Counted from the first letter of the stretch, positions 35,006 to 44,070 are shown. The stretch is 64,000 nucleotides of DNA from Chitinophagaceae bacterium (GCA_947454235.1 CANGIY010000002.1:357296-421295); one strand, 5' to 3'. Made by a program: numbers and translations. Notes: a model not told the origin generated them from the sequence alone.

Positions 35006-35084
35006 GTCAGTTTTAACTGACAATTCTATTGCATTGTTATTACAATTCTATTACCACACTCAGGGCCTAGGTGGGATAATTTTG
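35006..35084 (+). promoter_or_regulatory. Putative control region of the HmuY-type operon
   Basis: The -7 box TAATTTTG (35077-35084) lies 22 nt before the ATG. Upstream are an inverted repeat, GTCAGTT-TT-AACTGAC (35006-35021), and a direct repeat of ACAATTCTATT at 35020-35030 and 35042-35052. The direct repeats are 22 bp apart, two helical turns, so one protein dimer or array could bind one face. No typical 19-bp Fur box is seen. Confidence 0.5.
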
Positions 35085-35106
35085 CACCAGAAAATCAAAT
35101 CAAAGG

Positions 35107-36357
35107 ATGAAAAAACTTTTACTATCCACTTCACTTCTTTTAGGTTGCACATTTGGCAACGCACAATCAGTAACAGACACAGTTTATATAGGTGCCGGCT
35201 ACGCAAATCAAACATGGTACAGCCTACCTAACGACGAGCAAGGACATGCACCAAATGCAGAATGGCATTTAGCATTTGACGTCACAGGATTTGGCTCTAC
35301 AGTACTTATCAACTCGGTTGCAGGTTTAAATATTTGGACTTACCCTAGTTCGGGTATTAGTGGCTGGAGCTCAGTTGACACAACAGGATTGAGCAGTTGG
35401 TCGATGAGATACAACAGTGATACATCTTGGTCTTACGGTGCGCTGGGAAGGTACCTCAACTCTTCTAATCCATACGATGTGGGTTGGGGCGAATACAATA
35501 TGACTACACACCAAATTGTTGGTGACTCGATTTACATTGTAAAAACTCCTGCTGGTGCATTTAAAAAATTCGCCATTACTTCATTGAATTCAGGTATTTA
35601 CAACTTTAAATATGCCAACCTTGACGGCAGCGGTTTAATGACAAAAACGCTCGACAAATCGAACTTCGCAAACAAGAACTTCGGTTATTTCTCCTTCTCA
35701 ACCGATACTTCTTTTAACCGTGAACCAGACAATACAAACTGGGATTTGTTGTTCACTCAATACACAGGTTTCATTCCGCAAGCCTACACATTAACAGGTG
35801 TACTTACCAATAAAGGAATGACGGTTGCTAAATGCAGCAATATCATTGGTAAAGATACTTTTGTAACATGGGGTGCGGGTACATATATGCCAGAAATCAA
35901 CACGATTGGTTATGACTGGAAACACTTCAATGGCACATCTTATACTATTCAAGATTCGTTAGTGTATTTCGTTGCACGAACTAATGGCGAAATCTGGAAA
36001 ATGATATTTACAGGTTACACAGGCAGCACAAACGGTGGATTTATTTTCTCAAAAGAAAAACTGTACACACCTACATCTGTTGCCAATGTGAATGAGCTCA
36101 ATGTGGGTTTGGCTGTGTACCCTAACCCAACGGTAGGTGGCAGAACAAACTTAGTTATCAATGCCCTGGAAAACTCTAACGGAATGAACGTGACAATTAC
36201 CGACCTGAAAGGTAGCGTAATTTTCAGTCAAACGATGGAAGGAACGACTGGTTTACATCAAATTGCATTGAACACTACAACGTGGGCGCAAGGCATGTAC
36301 GTTGTTCGTGTTGCTGACGAAAAATCAGCAAAGACAACAATGCTTGAAGTTCGCTAA
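35107..36357 (+). CDS. HmuY-type haem-binding-like protein with T9SS sorting domain
   Basis: A 416-residue secreted protein: signal peptide (TFGNAQ), a HmuY-like body (about 20-330) with NAEWHLAFDV, TNWDLLFTQYTGF and IGYDWKHFNGT, and a type A T9SS sorting domain starting AVYPNPTVGGR. HmuY proteins bind haem and hand it to a TonB receptor. The body is homologous to the lipoprotein encoded two genes downstream (TNWDLLFTQYT against HNWDIVFTQYT; IGYDWKHFNGTSYT against IGYSWKAYNGTKYT). Here the domain is delivered by T9SS rather than lipidated, which is unusual. First gene of the operon; 23 bp to the receptor. Confidence 0.8.
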   Translation: MKKLLLSTSLLLGCTFGNAQSVTDTVYIGAGYANQTWYSLPNDEQGHAPNAEWHLAFDVTGFGSTVLINSVAGLNIWTYPSSGISGWSSVDTTGLSSWSMRYNSDTSWSYGALGRYLNSSNPYDVGWGEYNMTTHQIVGDSIYIVKTPAGAFKKFAITSLNSGIYNFKYANLDGSGLMTKTLDKSNFANKNFGYFSFSTDTSFNREPDNTNWDLLFTQYTGFIPQAYTLTGVLTNKGMTVAKCSNIIGKDTFVTWGAGTYMPEINTIGYDWKHFNGTSYTIQDSLVYFVARTNGEIWKMIFTGYTGSTNGGFIFSKEKLYTPTSVANVNELNVGLAVYPNPTVGGRTNLVINALENSNGMNVTITDLKGSVIFSQTMEGTTGLHQIALNTTTWAQGMYVVRVADEKSAKTTMLEVR

Positions 36358-36380
36358 TCGTTAGTACATAACTCCCAACA

Positions 36381-38408
36381 ATGAAACAATTACTTTCAAT
36401 AAGCTGCCTCACGATTATGTCGTGGGGCAGTGTTTTTGCCCAACAGAAAACAGATACCACCAGCATACCTCTGACTGATTTTGTAATCACGGGTCAATAT
36501 TCAGGCAAATCAAAAGAAAACTCGGTTCAACGTATTAAGGTGATAGACCGGGCGGCAATAGATGCCATGAATGCACAAAACCTTACCGATGTACTTTCAA
36601 ACCGCCTAAACATCAGGATTTCACAAGATGATATTTTAGGTTCATCTATGAGCATGCAAGGTATTTCAGGTGAGAATGTCAAAATATTGATAGATGGTAT
36701 TCCGATGATTGGCAGGCAAAGCGGCAATTTAGATTTGTCACAAATTAATCTGTCATCTATTGAACGTATTGAAGTAATTGAGGGCCCAATGTCAGTAAAT
36801 TTCGGCACAAATGCACTGGCTGGAACCATTAACCTGATTACTAAAAAAGACATTAAGGGCAATATTGAAGGGCTTGTTTCAGGGTATTACGAATCAATTG
36901 GTACGTACAACCTCAATGCACGAGTAGCGTTCAAGTCTGGCAATTCAAAATGGATTGTATCGGGGTTTAGGAATTTCTTTGATGGCTGGAGTCCCGGAGA
37001 AAAACCAACTTTTGACTTTGGCAAGAAAGTAGCTGATTCTACCCGTTATCAAATTTGGAAGCCTAGAGAACAATACCAAGGGTCGGTGCAATGGATCTAT
37101 AATTACAAAAAATGGAAGCTAAATTACCAATTGAATGCCTACCGGGAAACTATTTTGAATCCGGGAAAACCAGAGCTACCCTACTACGAAAGTGCATTTG
37201 ATGATGCCTACTACACTACCCGCCTCGACAATGCTTTGTTTGCTGACTACAGCTTTAGTGATGCAAAAAAAATTCATATCATTGCTGCATACAACTATTA
37301 CAACCGCATTAAAAACACTTGGTTCGATGACTTAACGACCTTGACAAAAACACTCACGAACAACGAAGGCGATCAGGATACAAGTTCATTTCGTAACCTC
37401 AACTTGCGTGGCAACTATACAAATGGTTTTTCGTTTGACAAACTCAGTTATGAGTTAGGTTACGACATCAATATTCAAGACGCATCAGGTGTTAGAATTT
37501 CGAACGGCAAGAAATCAATGGGAGACTACGCATTGTACGCAAGTGCCGAGTACAAACCCGTAAATAAAGTAACCGTAAGACCGGGTTTAAGGGTAGCATA
37601 CAATACCGAATACGCATCGCCACTGATCCCATCTATCAATGTGTTGTATAAACCTGACAATCACTTGTCGGTAAGAACTTCTTATTCTAAAGGATTCAGG
37701 GCACCCGATTTGAAAGAGCTTTACTTTTACTTTGTTGACATCAATCACGACATCATAGGCAATTCAAGTTTAAAAGCTGAATATTCTGATAACTACGGTG
37801 CGTCGACAACTTACAAAAACACTATTAACGATGTAAAGTATTCAGTTGAGTGCGCCACTTTTTATAATAACATCACAAACCTCATTACGCTTGCACAAAC
37901 TTCAGGCACTGAATATACCTACATAAATCTGGGAAAATTCAAAACAAAGGGAGTTCAAGTGAATGGAGAAATCAGGTTCGAACAGTTTATAGCTACGCTT
38001 GGTTACAGTTATATAGGCAGTTTCAACCAATTGTCAGAATCTGAAGGCGTTCCTTCTTACAGTTATTCAAATGAATTTCAGGTCAACCTGAGTTACGAAC
38101 TTACCAAACTAGGTTTGACAGCCAATGTGTTTTATAAATACAATGGCAAATTGCCTTCTTACACGATTGAAAACAACGTCATTCAGCAAAACTTCATTTC
38201 AGCATACCAGATGGCTGATGCTAGTATTTCAAAGAATTTCTTCAAAAAGAAGCTTGTTATTGCTGTTGGCTGCAAAAACCTTTTTGATGTTAAAAGCATA
38301 ACCGCCAACTATATTTCTAATGTTGCACACACCGGAGCTGAAAGCAGTATACCAATGGCTTGCGGCAGGCTTTATTTCCTAAAAACAACGTTAAGTTTAT
38401 CAAAGTAA
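36381..38408 (+). CDS. TonB-dependent receptor, HmuR-like
   Basis: A 675-residue outer-membrane receptor. Signal peptide (VFAQQ); plug (about 30-155) with QNLTDVLSNRLNIRIS, ILIDGIPMIGR and IERIEVIEGPMSVNFG; then a barrel. The barrel contains GFRAPDLKELYFYF followed by an IIGNSSLKAE loop, the place of the FRAP and NPNL motifs of haem receptors such as HmuR. It lacks the carboxypeptidase-like N-terminal domain. It sits between two HmuY-type genes (23 bp before, 4 bp after), so import of haem or a related tetrapyrrole or cobalamin-like ligand is inferred. Confidence 0.85.
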   Translation: MKQLLSISCLTIMSWGSVFAQQKTDTTSIPLTDFVITGQYSGKSKENSVQRIKVIDRAAIDAMNAQNLTDVLSNRLNIRISQDDILGSSMSMQGISGENVKILIDGIPMIGRQSGNLDLSQINLSSIERIEVIEGPMSVNFGTNALAGTINLITKKDIKGNIEGLVSGYYESIGTYNLNARVAFKSGNSKWIVSGFRNFFDGWSPGEKPTFDFGKKVADSTRYQIWKPREQYQGSVQWIYNYKKWKLNYQLNAYRETILNPGKPELPYYESAFDDAYYTTRLDNALFADYSFSDAKKIHIIAAYNYYNRIKNTWFDDLTTLTKTLTNNEGDQDTSSFRNLNLRGNYTNGFSFDKLSYELGYDINIQDASGVRISNGKKSMGDYALYASAEYKPVNKVTVRPGLRVAYNTEYASPLIPSINVLYKPDNHLSVRTSYSKGFRAPDLKELYFYFVDINHDIIGNSSLKAEYSDNYGASTTYKNTINDVKYSVECATFYNNITNLITLAQTSGTEYTYINLGKFKTKGVQVNGEIRFEQFIATLGYSYIGSFNQLSESEGVPSYSYSNEFQVNLSYELTKLGLTANVFYKYNGKLPSYTIENNVIQQNFISAYQMADASISKNFFKKKLVIAVGCKNLFDVKSITANYISNVAHTGAESSIPMACGRLYFLKTTLSLSK

Positions 38409-38412
38409 TCTT

Positions 38413-39396
38413 ATGATAACCAGTTACATAAAACATCTATTTCCGGTACTTTTCATACTTAGTCTCTCATCTTGCTTTAAGAGCGAATTACCTGTACCTG
38501 AACATAACCCCGGCAATACAATTACACAGACTGTAAACATGGGTAAAGACTACCGAACTTGCTACTATTATTCGTTACAAAACAATGTGGTTGTTTCGCA
38601 AAATTTGAAAACCGACTGGGATATCGCTTTTGAGGCCTCGACAAACGGTTTTCATATCTTTCTGAATACAGGCAAGTCTATGTTTGCGATGCGCACAGGT
38701 AAGACGTCAATGAGTGCTATTACCATCGATGATACAACCGGGTTTGGAGCCAACAAGCATTGGGACAGCCCCAAAGGTGAGATTGACAGCACTGCAATTG
38801 GTGACTGGCGCAGTGGTACAGGAATTTACATTCTCGACAGAGGATATGATGTTACAGGGTTGCCTTTGGGTTTTGAAATGCTGAACATTAAGTCGGTTTC
38901 AGATTCAGGATATTGGGTTGAATTTGGTGCGATTGGTGGTGGCAGTACGAGTCAATTATTCATAAAAAAAGATACAACTTACAATGCCATGTACCTATCG
39001 TTTGAAGGAGACGGAAGCATTAAGTCAATTGAACCACCTAAACACAATTGGGATATCGTGTTCACTCAATACACCGAAGTATTTTATGATCCGATTATGC
39101 CTTATGAAGTAACCGGGGTGCTAATGAACAAATGCGGTATAACCGTGGCGGTTGATTCGTTACATTCGTTTGAAGACTTAAAATCGAACAACATTTCTTC
39201 GCTTAAATTCAGTACGAACATTGATGCCATTGGTTATTCTTGGAAGGCATACAACGGCACAAAGTACACCGTTAACCCGCGCAAATGTTATGTGATCAAG
39301 AATGCTGAAAATGTGTTATACAAACTGCACTTCATCGATTTCTACGACAATGCGGGTAATAAGGGTAACCCTAAGTGGGAAATGGTGAGGTTGTAG
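38413..39396 (+). CDS. HmuY-type lipoprotein
   Basis: A 327-residue lipoprotein with the lipobox LSSC at about residues 18-21. It has two WD-type repeats typical of the HmuY family: TDWDIAFEAS near residue 70 and HNWDIVFTQYTE near 215, followed by YEVTGVLMNK and AIGYSWKAYNG. It begins 4 bp after the receptor stop. In Porphyromonas, HmuY is an outer-membrane lipoprotein that captures haem for HmuR; here the same role is likely. Whether His, Met or other residues hold the ligand cannot be seen. No haem permease genes follow; the operon ends here against hicA. Confidence 0.82.
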   Translation: MITSYIKHLFPVLFILSLSSCFKSELPVPEHNPGNTITQTVNMGKDYRTCYYYSLQNNVVVSQNLKTDWDIAFEASTNGFHIFLNTGKSMFAMRTGKTSMSAITIDDTTGFGANKHWDSPKGEIDSTAIGDWRSGTGIYILDRGYDVTGLPLGFEMLNIKSVSDSGYWVEFGAIGGGSTSQLFIKKDTTYNAMYLSFEGDGSIKSIEPPKHNWDIVFTQYTEVFYDPIMPYEVTGVLMNKCGITVAVDSLHSFEDLKSNNISSLKFSTNIDAIGYSWKAYNGTKYTVNPRKCYVIKNAENVLYKLHFIDFYDNAGNKGNPKWEMVRL

Positions 39397-39402
39397 ATAG
39401 CG

Positions 39403-39648
39403 TTAAAAGTTCTTGATTTCGTTTTCAAATGTTGCTTTATCGATTCCCATAGTCACTAAATTGGTGTGAATATGAAATAGGGGCACATCTTTGTCTTTCG
39501 ACCTCACTACAACATTTCTCGACAAACGGCGGGTATCACCCTCAGGGTAATTGTATTGATCATGCGATGCCGTAGTTCTAATATACACTAGCCCTCTAAA
39601 TTTGAGCCAATTCAAGAATTTCCTCAAAGGAACTGATTTAATTCCCAT
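39403..39648 (-). CDS. hicA: HicA-type mRNA interferase toxin
   Basis: An 81-residue protein of the HicA dsRBD-like fold. LRKFLNWLKFRGL is the helix, TASHDQY holds the catalytic His29, and VPLFHIHTNL plus the closing DKATFENEI match the family. It cleaves translated mRNA when free. The antitoxin gene lies 6 bp upstream, so the order is antitoxin first. Its 3' end nearly touches the HmuY lipoprotein gene on the other strand (6 bp). It is slightly longer than typical HicA because of a central insertion, GDTRRLSRNV. Confidence 0.85.
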   Translation of the reverse strand: MGIKSVPLRKFLNWLKFRGLVYIRTTASHDQYNYPEGDTRRLSRNVVVRSKDKDVPLFHIHTNLVTMGIDKATFENEIKNF

Positions 39649-39654
39649 TTTTAC

Positions 39655-40032
39655 TTAGAAGCTAATTGGACTAGGGAATTTTACTGGCTCAAAGTATTGG
39701 TATTGTAACAGCCCACCAGGGAGCTCTAAACCAGTTAAATTTATTTCACGTGGAGGATTGAGTTTGTACGTTTTTTGTTCCCCATCATCAAATCGCCAAC
39801 CTAATTTTTCTAAATCTTCAAATAGTGAATTGTTCTTGGTGCAATCTTCTATATAAGATGCAATCAAATCGTCAAAAGCGGTTTTCACATCTCCAACGGT
39901 ATCGCCGTATGTGCTTAAATTGAGGGCCGGACAAAACGCTATAAAAAAATCGCCATCCTTAAAAATCAAAACATATAGTTCCAAATCCTGAAAATTGGCT
40001 GAACTAATTTGAAATTTACTTTGAACCCCCAT
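39655..40032 (-). CDS. hicB: HicB-type antitoxin
   Basis: A 125-residue protein from the ATG at 40032; the longer frame adds 42 residues with scattered cysteines and no HicB similarity. The HicB partial RNase-H-like fold is seen in FKDGDFFIAFCPALNLSTYGDTVGDVKTAF-type spacing, namely FIAFCPALNLSTYGDT followed by a helix, then LFEDLEKLGW. The C-terminus has no clear ribbon-helix-helix or HTH DNA-binding domain, so autoregulation may be weak or absent. It neutralises HicA from the next gene. A near-consensus promoter box, GATATTTG, lies at 40052-40059. Confidence 0.8.
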   Translation of the reverse strand: MGVQSKFQISSANFQDLELYVLIFKDGDFFIAFCPALNLSTYGDTVGDVKTAFDDLIASYIEDCTKNNSLFEDLEKLGWRFDDGEQKTYKLNPPREINLTGLELPGGLLQYQYFEPVKFPSPISF

Positions 40033-40159
40033 TTGAAAAACTGTTGCATTACAAATATCGCATTTTTTTCGCAATAAATCACAGTCTCTATTCATGAAGG
40101 TTTTGGCTGAAATCGCCCTTTTCCTAGGGTAATCCACGAAATCTGAATGATGGCGCAAA

Positions 40160-40810
40160 TTACTTCATCACCCCGAAAAAGAACATCACAACACACAACA
40201 GCAACGCAAAAGCAATGATAGCATAAGGCAATATTGTTTTGCGAATGTGGTGTCGCTCACGCGTTTTTCTGATTTGTTCGAGTTGTGCCAGATTCTTTTC
40301 TTGCTTGTTGATGAGTTGCTTGAGTGTAGGCAAAACCTCTGCAAAAACAGGATAATGGAGAAAATTACTTGCTGTCAATAACTCGTAGTATAATTCTGTG
40401 CTCTTTTGAGGATTTTTTTCGAGCATCACAATACCAAGGTGCGCATCAGATAGTATGTGTAAGATGTAGTTTTTCAGCGCCTCATGATCCATGCGGTACA
40501 AGTCCATTTTTTGCAGGTGCATATTCAGCTCTTTCGCCTTACCAATCAACCAATCGGTATTTACGGCTACCTGTGTTTTGCGTTCGCGGGCATACCCCGA
40601 GTAAACCCGCTCTTCATCATACCGGCGACGTTTATCGGCATTTGAAATAACGTGGTACGCTTCCTGTATTTCCTTGAACTGGGCTTCTGCAAACTTGTTG
40701 TCGGGGTTCTTATCGGGGTGGTACTTCAATGCCAAAGCACGGTATGCTTTCTTCACCTCAGTTTCGGTGGCATTTGAGGATACCCCCAATATTTTGTAGT
40801 AATCTTTCAA
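40160..40810 (-). CDS. J-domain protein with C-terminal membrane anchor
   Basis: A 216-residue co-chaperone. The J domain occupies residues 1-68, with DYYKILGV, the HPD motif at residues 31-33 and the DKRRRYDEE end. There is no Gly/Phe region, zinc finger or DnaJ substrate domain. Residues 70-190 are helical, and the last 25 ([21 protein letters not shown]) form one membrane helix, so it should stimulate Hsp70 at the inner membrane. The start is TTG at 40810, required to give the full J-domain opening. Substrate unknown. Confidence 0.88.
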   Translation of the reverse strand: MKDYYKILGVSSNATETEVKKAYRALALKYHPDKNPDNKFAEAQFKEIQEAYHVISNADKRRRYDEERVYSGYARERKTQVAVNTDWLIGKAKELNMHLQKMDLYRMDHEALKNYILHILSDAHLGIVMLEKNPQKSTELYYELLTASNFLHYPVFAEVLPTLKQLINKQEKNLAQLEQIRKTRERHHIRKTILPYAIIAFALLLCVVMFFFGVMK

Positions 40811-40842
40811 AAAAAGCCCGTCTTATAAATCGATGCCCAAAA

Positions 40843-41451
40843 TTACTTTGAATCTTTATAATTCCACAAGTAAAAACAAGCCCATGTTCTGTAAGGCGAC
40901 CAAGAAGCTGAAATACTGAGCATTTCGTTCCTTAATTGCTTCTTATCTAGTGTTTCCAAACCGTACAACTTAATCATACCTTGCTGAATACCCAGGTCGT
41001 CAACAGCAAAAACGTCTTCCCTACCTAGCGTAAACATCAATAACATTTCCACTGTCCACTTGCCTACACCTTTAATAGGTAACAAAAGGTCCATCACTTC
41101 TTCGTTAGAAAGAGGCTTAAAAGTCGCGTCATTTAGTTGATGTTCTTCAAAATACCTGGCTACATTTTGTACATAATTCACCTTTGCATTTGAAAGCCCT
41201 ATTGCCCTTAATACGTCAAAAGCTGTGTCAACAACCTGCTGTGGCTTGGGGTACCCACCATAAATGGCAATAAATCTGTTCTTAATTACATCAGCCACTT
41301 TTGTTGAAAGTTGCTGACTCATGATAGAAGCACACAAATGAAAAAACACATCTTCCTTGTGTTCAATAGTCCTCGTTATTTCCTTTTCAAGCGCAGGTTT
41401 GAGCTTGCTGTCGTTTGAAAGGTGGGCGATATGAGCTGGTATCTGATGCAT
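40843..41451 (-). CDS. DNA-3-methyladenine glycosylase II (AlkA-type, HhH-GPD)
   Basis: A 202-residue base-excision repair enzyme. The helix-hairpin-helix is LLPIKGVGKWTVEMLL, and the catalytic Asp is in VFAVDDLGIQQG. FFHLCASIMSQQLSTKVA opens the HhH-GPD fold. It removes alkylated purines such as 3-methyladenine. It is the short form without the AlkA N-terminal TBP-like domain and lacks an iron-sulfur cluster motif. The ATG at 41451 is chosen because a TACATTTG promoter box lies within the longer frame at 41482-41489. Confidence 0.9.
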   Translation of the reverse strand: MHQIPAHIAHLSNDSKLKPALEKEITRTIEHKEDVFFHLCASIMSQQLSTKVADVIKNRFIAIYGGYPKPQQVVDTAFDVLRAIGLSNAKVNYVQNVARYFEEHQLNDATFKPLSNEEVMDLLLPIKGVGKWTVEMLLMFTLGREDVFAVDDLGIQQGMIKLYGLETLDKKQLRNEMLSISASWSPYRTWACFYLWNYKDSK

Positions 41452-41481
41452 GGCAATGGAGCGTTTGAACGTTGCAAACAA

Positions 41482-41489
41482 CAAATGTA
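41482..41489 (-). promoter_or_regulatory. Promoter -7 box (TACATTTG) for the glycosylase gene
   Basis: Exact TAnnTTTG match on the minus strand, 30 nt before the ATG at 41451, the same geometry as for the PAS kinase and trxA. Confidence 0.5.
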
Positions 41490-41549
41490 AGCCCTGCATC
41501 ACAATTTCAGATGACGCACCTAAAATTCGCCTTTACCAAATCGTTTAAC

Positions 41550-41557
41550 TATTTTTG
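41550..41557 (+). promoter_or_regulatory. Promoter -7 box (TATTTTTG) for pgk
   Basis: Exact TAnnTTTG match 43 nt before the pgk ATG, in the divergent region shared with the glycosylase gene. No TTG at the -33 position; a TTCG occurs there. Confidence 0.5.
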
Positions 41558-41600
41558 CACCTGAATTAAGACTAGTCAAAAAAAATATAATACAACAAAA

Positions 41601-42809
41601 ATGAGCTTCAGCAATTTCAATTTCAAAGGATTTAAAGCCCTTGTGAGGGTTGACTTCAACGTACCTATTAAAAAAGGAGTTATTACCGACGATACTCGTA
41701 TGACCGCTGCATTGCCTACAATCAAGAAAATTCTTGCTGATGGTGGTTCTGTTGTTTTGATGAGTCACTGGGGACGCCCGCTTAAGGATATTGAGAAAAA
41801 ACCGGAACTTACCTTGGCTGATTTCTCATTGAAACCAGTTGCCGCACATCTTGCAACATTATTGGGTCAGGAGGTGATTTTCGCTGATGATTGCATTAGC
41901 GAAGATGCTGCACAAAAAGCTGCGGCATTGCAGCCCGGACAAGTTTTATTGTTGGAAAACTTGCGTTACTACAAACAAGAAGAAAAAGGGGATGCTGAAT
42001 TTGCTAAAAAACTTGCTTCTTATGGCGATGTATATGTTAATGACGCATTTGGTACGGCACACAGGGCACACGCTTCTACTGCCGTGATCGCTGATAATTT
42101 TGCTGCCGGCAAAAAAATGTTTGGTTTGTTGATGGAAGGCGAAGTTTCAGCAGCAGAAAAAGTAATGCACAATAGCCAAAAACCTTTCGTAGCTATTATT
42201 GGAGGTGCTAAGGTTTCTGATAAAATATTGATTATCGAAAACTTGTTGGAGAAAGCAACCGACATCATCATAGGTGGTGGTATGGCTTACACGTTTTTCA
42301 AAGCAATGGGTGGACAAATCGGAAAATCTCTGTGCGAAGACGACCGTTTACAAATGGCTTCTGATTTGTTGGAAAAAGCAAAAGCAAAAGGTGTTTGTAT
42401 TCACTTGCCAGGCGACAGCATTATTGCTGACAACTTTTCAAATGAAGCAAATACATCATCAGCACTGAGCAACGAAATCCCTGAAGGTTGGATGGGACTT
42501 GATATTTCAGGAATGGCGGTTGACCAATTCAGCAAAGTAGTTGGTGCTGCCAAAACTATTTTGTGGAATGGTCCTATGGGTGTGTTTGAAATGGATAAAT
42601 TCCAGCATGGTACTAAATCTATCGCGCTTGCAGTTGCTGCTGCAACTAAAAATGGTGCTTTTTCACTAGTAGGTGGTGGCGATAGCGTTGCTGCTGTAAA
42701 TAAGTTCAAATTGGGCGACCAAGTGAGTTATGTTTCTACAGGTGGTGGCGCAATGCTTGAATATTTTGAAGGTAAATCTTTGCCGGGTATCGCAGCTATT
42801 AAAGGCTAA
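41601..42809 (+). CDS. pgk: Phosphoglycerate kinase
   Basis: A 402-residue cytosolic glycolytic enzyme that transfers phosphate between 1,3-bisphosphoglycerate and [15 protein letters not shown] (substrate site), [17 protein letters not shown], the hinge-region [11 protein letters not shown] and the nucleotide-site [12 protein letters not shown] are all present, and length is standard. Unlike many genomes it is not next to gapA or tpiA here. It has its own promoter box and terminator, so it is transcribed alone. Confidence 0.97.
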   Translation: MSFSNFNFKGFKALVRVDFNVPIKKGVITDDTRMTAALPTIKKILADGGSVVLMSHWGRPLKDIEKKPELTLADFSLKPVAAHLATLLGQEVIFADDCISEDAAQKAAALQPGQVLLLENLRYYKQEEKGDAEFAKKLASYGDVYVNDAFGTAHRAHASTAVIADNFAAGKKMFGLLMEGEVSAAEKVMHNSQKPFVAIIGGAKVSDKILIIENLLEKATDIIIGGGMAYTFFKAMGGQIGKSLCEDDRLQMASDLLEKAKAKGVCIHLPGDSIIADNFSNEANTSSALSNEIPEGWMGLDISGMAVDQFSKVVGAAKTILWNGPMGVFEMDKFQHGTKSIALAVAAATKNGAFSLVGGGDSVAAVNKFKLGDQVSYVSTGGGAMLEYFEGKSLPGIAAIKG

Positions 42810-42831
42810 TTTTAAAATAGAAAATAGTGTG

Positions 42832-42862
42832 AGGGCTACCGGAGACGGTGGCCCTTATTTTT
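42832..42862 (+). terminator. Rho-independent terminator after pgk
   Basis: AGGGCTACC (42832-42840) pairs with GGTGGCCCT (42847-42855) with one T-G pair, followed by TATTTTTT. Confidence 0.88.
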
Positions 42863-42930
42863 TAAGGTTAAAAAATCTGTACTGGCTTAAAATTCGTTTT
42901 CTGTATCTGTATCGGTAATTTGGTGACACA

Positions 42931-42938
42931 TAACTTTG
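42931..42938 (+). promoter_or_regulatory. Promoter -7 box (TAACTTTG) for the PNPOx-like gene
   Basis: Exact TAnnTTTG match 18 nt before the ATG at 42957. A TTG inside this box would otherwise be read as an upstream start. Confidence 0.55.
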
Positions 42939-42956
42939 AACAATAAACACAAAACA

Positions 42957-43595
42957 ATGGAATTCAATAAAACCAAAAGAGGCAGCATAAGAGAACGGAA
43001 TGATGAACAAACGGTGTATGACATTTTAGATGCAGGTTTTCTTTGCCATGTGGCATTTCAATTTGAAGGCAAGGCAATGATTATACCAACAGCGTACGGA
43101 AGATTTGAAGACAAAATTTATTTTCATGGCTCTAAGAACAATTTTACTTTCAATCAGATGTGCAATGGGCAGGTATCATGTGTTTCTGTGACGCACCTCG
43201 ATGGTATTGTTTTTGCGCGCAATATGTTTCACTCTTCTGCCAATTACAGGTCGGTGGTGCTGTTTGGGAAATCGGAAATAGTTACCGACAACGATGAACG
43301 CCTACATGCGCTTAACGTAATCTCTGAACATATTGCTCCCGGCAGGTTAAATGATGTGCCACTTGGTACAGCTACAGAAATTGCCGGAACCATGGTGATA
43401 CGATTTACTATTGACTCGGCTACCGCCAAAGTACGTGATTGCATGCCTATGAAAGATGAAGACGTACCCGTAGAAGTATGGAGCGGCATTTTACCATTGA
43501 AGCTGGTTGCCGGCGAACCCATTCAAGATGAGAAATTCGGGAAACAATTTCCGATAACTGATGCAATTAAAACAAGCAAAAAGCGGTTTAAGTAG
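42957..43595 (+). CDS. Pyridoxamine 5'-phosphate oxidase-family flavoprotein
   Basis: A 212-residue split-barrel protein: FLCHVAFQFEGKAMIIPTAY-type flavin-fold opening (GFLCHVAF, then MIIPTAYGRF), IYFHGSKNN, VSCVSVTHLDGIVFARN and SANYRSVVLFG. This matches the Nim-related and general stress FMN-binding family rather than true PdxH, and a flavin or haem cofactor is likely. Substrate unknown. The ATG at 42957 is chosen over a TTG at 42936 that lies in the promoter box. The small lipoprotein gene follows by 4 bp. Confidence 0.88.
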   Translation: MEFNKTKRGSIRERNDEQTVYDILDAGFLCHVAFQFEGKAMIIPTAYGRFEDKIYFHGSKNNFTFNQMCNGQVSCVSVTHLDGIVFARNMFHSSANYRSVVLFGKSEIVTDNDERLHALNVISEHIAPGRLNDVPLGTATEIAGTMVIRFTIDSATAKVRDCMPMKDEDVPVEVWSGILPLKLVAGEPIQDEKFGKQFPITDAIKTSKKRFK

Positions 43596-43599
43596 TAAC

Positions 43600-44070
43600 A
43601 TGAAAATTTCAAAAATTAGAAATATCATTTTAGTTGGGTTCTCATTCGCTTTTTTGAACGGATGCATTTCTGGAGGGACTCACGGGTATATTAGCGCATA
43701 TGACTTCAATGTTAGCAAGTACACTTTAGAAAAAGCTGTCGATCAAGTTATAAAAGACAATTCCAACATAAAAAGAAGCACAATCAAAGATCATTTTAAC
43801 GATGATACTGGATATGTAACTATTCAAATATCAAGAGGTACCACAACAGATGAATATGTATTTCGATATTATGCTGATAAGTCTTATTGGGATACTTCAA
43901 AGTCATCAGAAATTTTCATAGCTTATGCTAATGCGGGTAGCGAAGGAGGAGGAATTACCAAACAAAAGAAGAAATATCTAAAAGCTCTGATTGCACCATT
44001 TAGAGAAGAGTTAATCAATAAGATAGATAGCATTCTAGGGACGAAATGTGTTGAAGATGATAATTTTTAG
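43600..44070 (+). CDS. Small lipoprotein, function unknown
   Basis: A 156-residue product from the ATG at 43600, 4 bp after the flavoprotein stop; an earlier ATG at 43561 overlaps that gene and gives residues ahead of the signal. The signal (IILVGFSFAFLNGC) carries a lipobox. The mature part is Lys/Asp/Tyr-rich with DFNVSKYTLEKAVDQVI and YVFRYYADKSYW. It is more AT-rich and lysine-rich than its neighbours. No family is recognised. Probably co-transcribed with the flavoprotein gene. Confidence 0.75.
   Translation: MKISKIRNIILVGFSFAFLNGCISGGTHGYISAYDFNVSKYTLEKAVDQVIKDNSNIKRSTIKDHFNDDTGYVTIQISRGTTTDEYVFRYYADKSYWDTSKSSEIFIAYANAGSEGGGITKQKKKYLKALIAPFREELINKIDSILGTKCVEDDNF

Noticed and set aside
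38413..39396. Haem permease or chelatase genes completing the hmu locus
   Set aside because: The next gene is the convergent hicA; no hmuS, T, U or V-like gene is present in the window.
40033..40158. 42-residue N-terminal extension of HicB
   Set aside because: It shows no HicB similarity and has scattered cysteines; the ATG at 40032 gives the family N-terminus.
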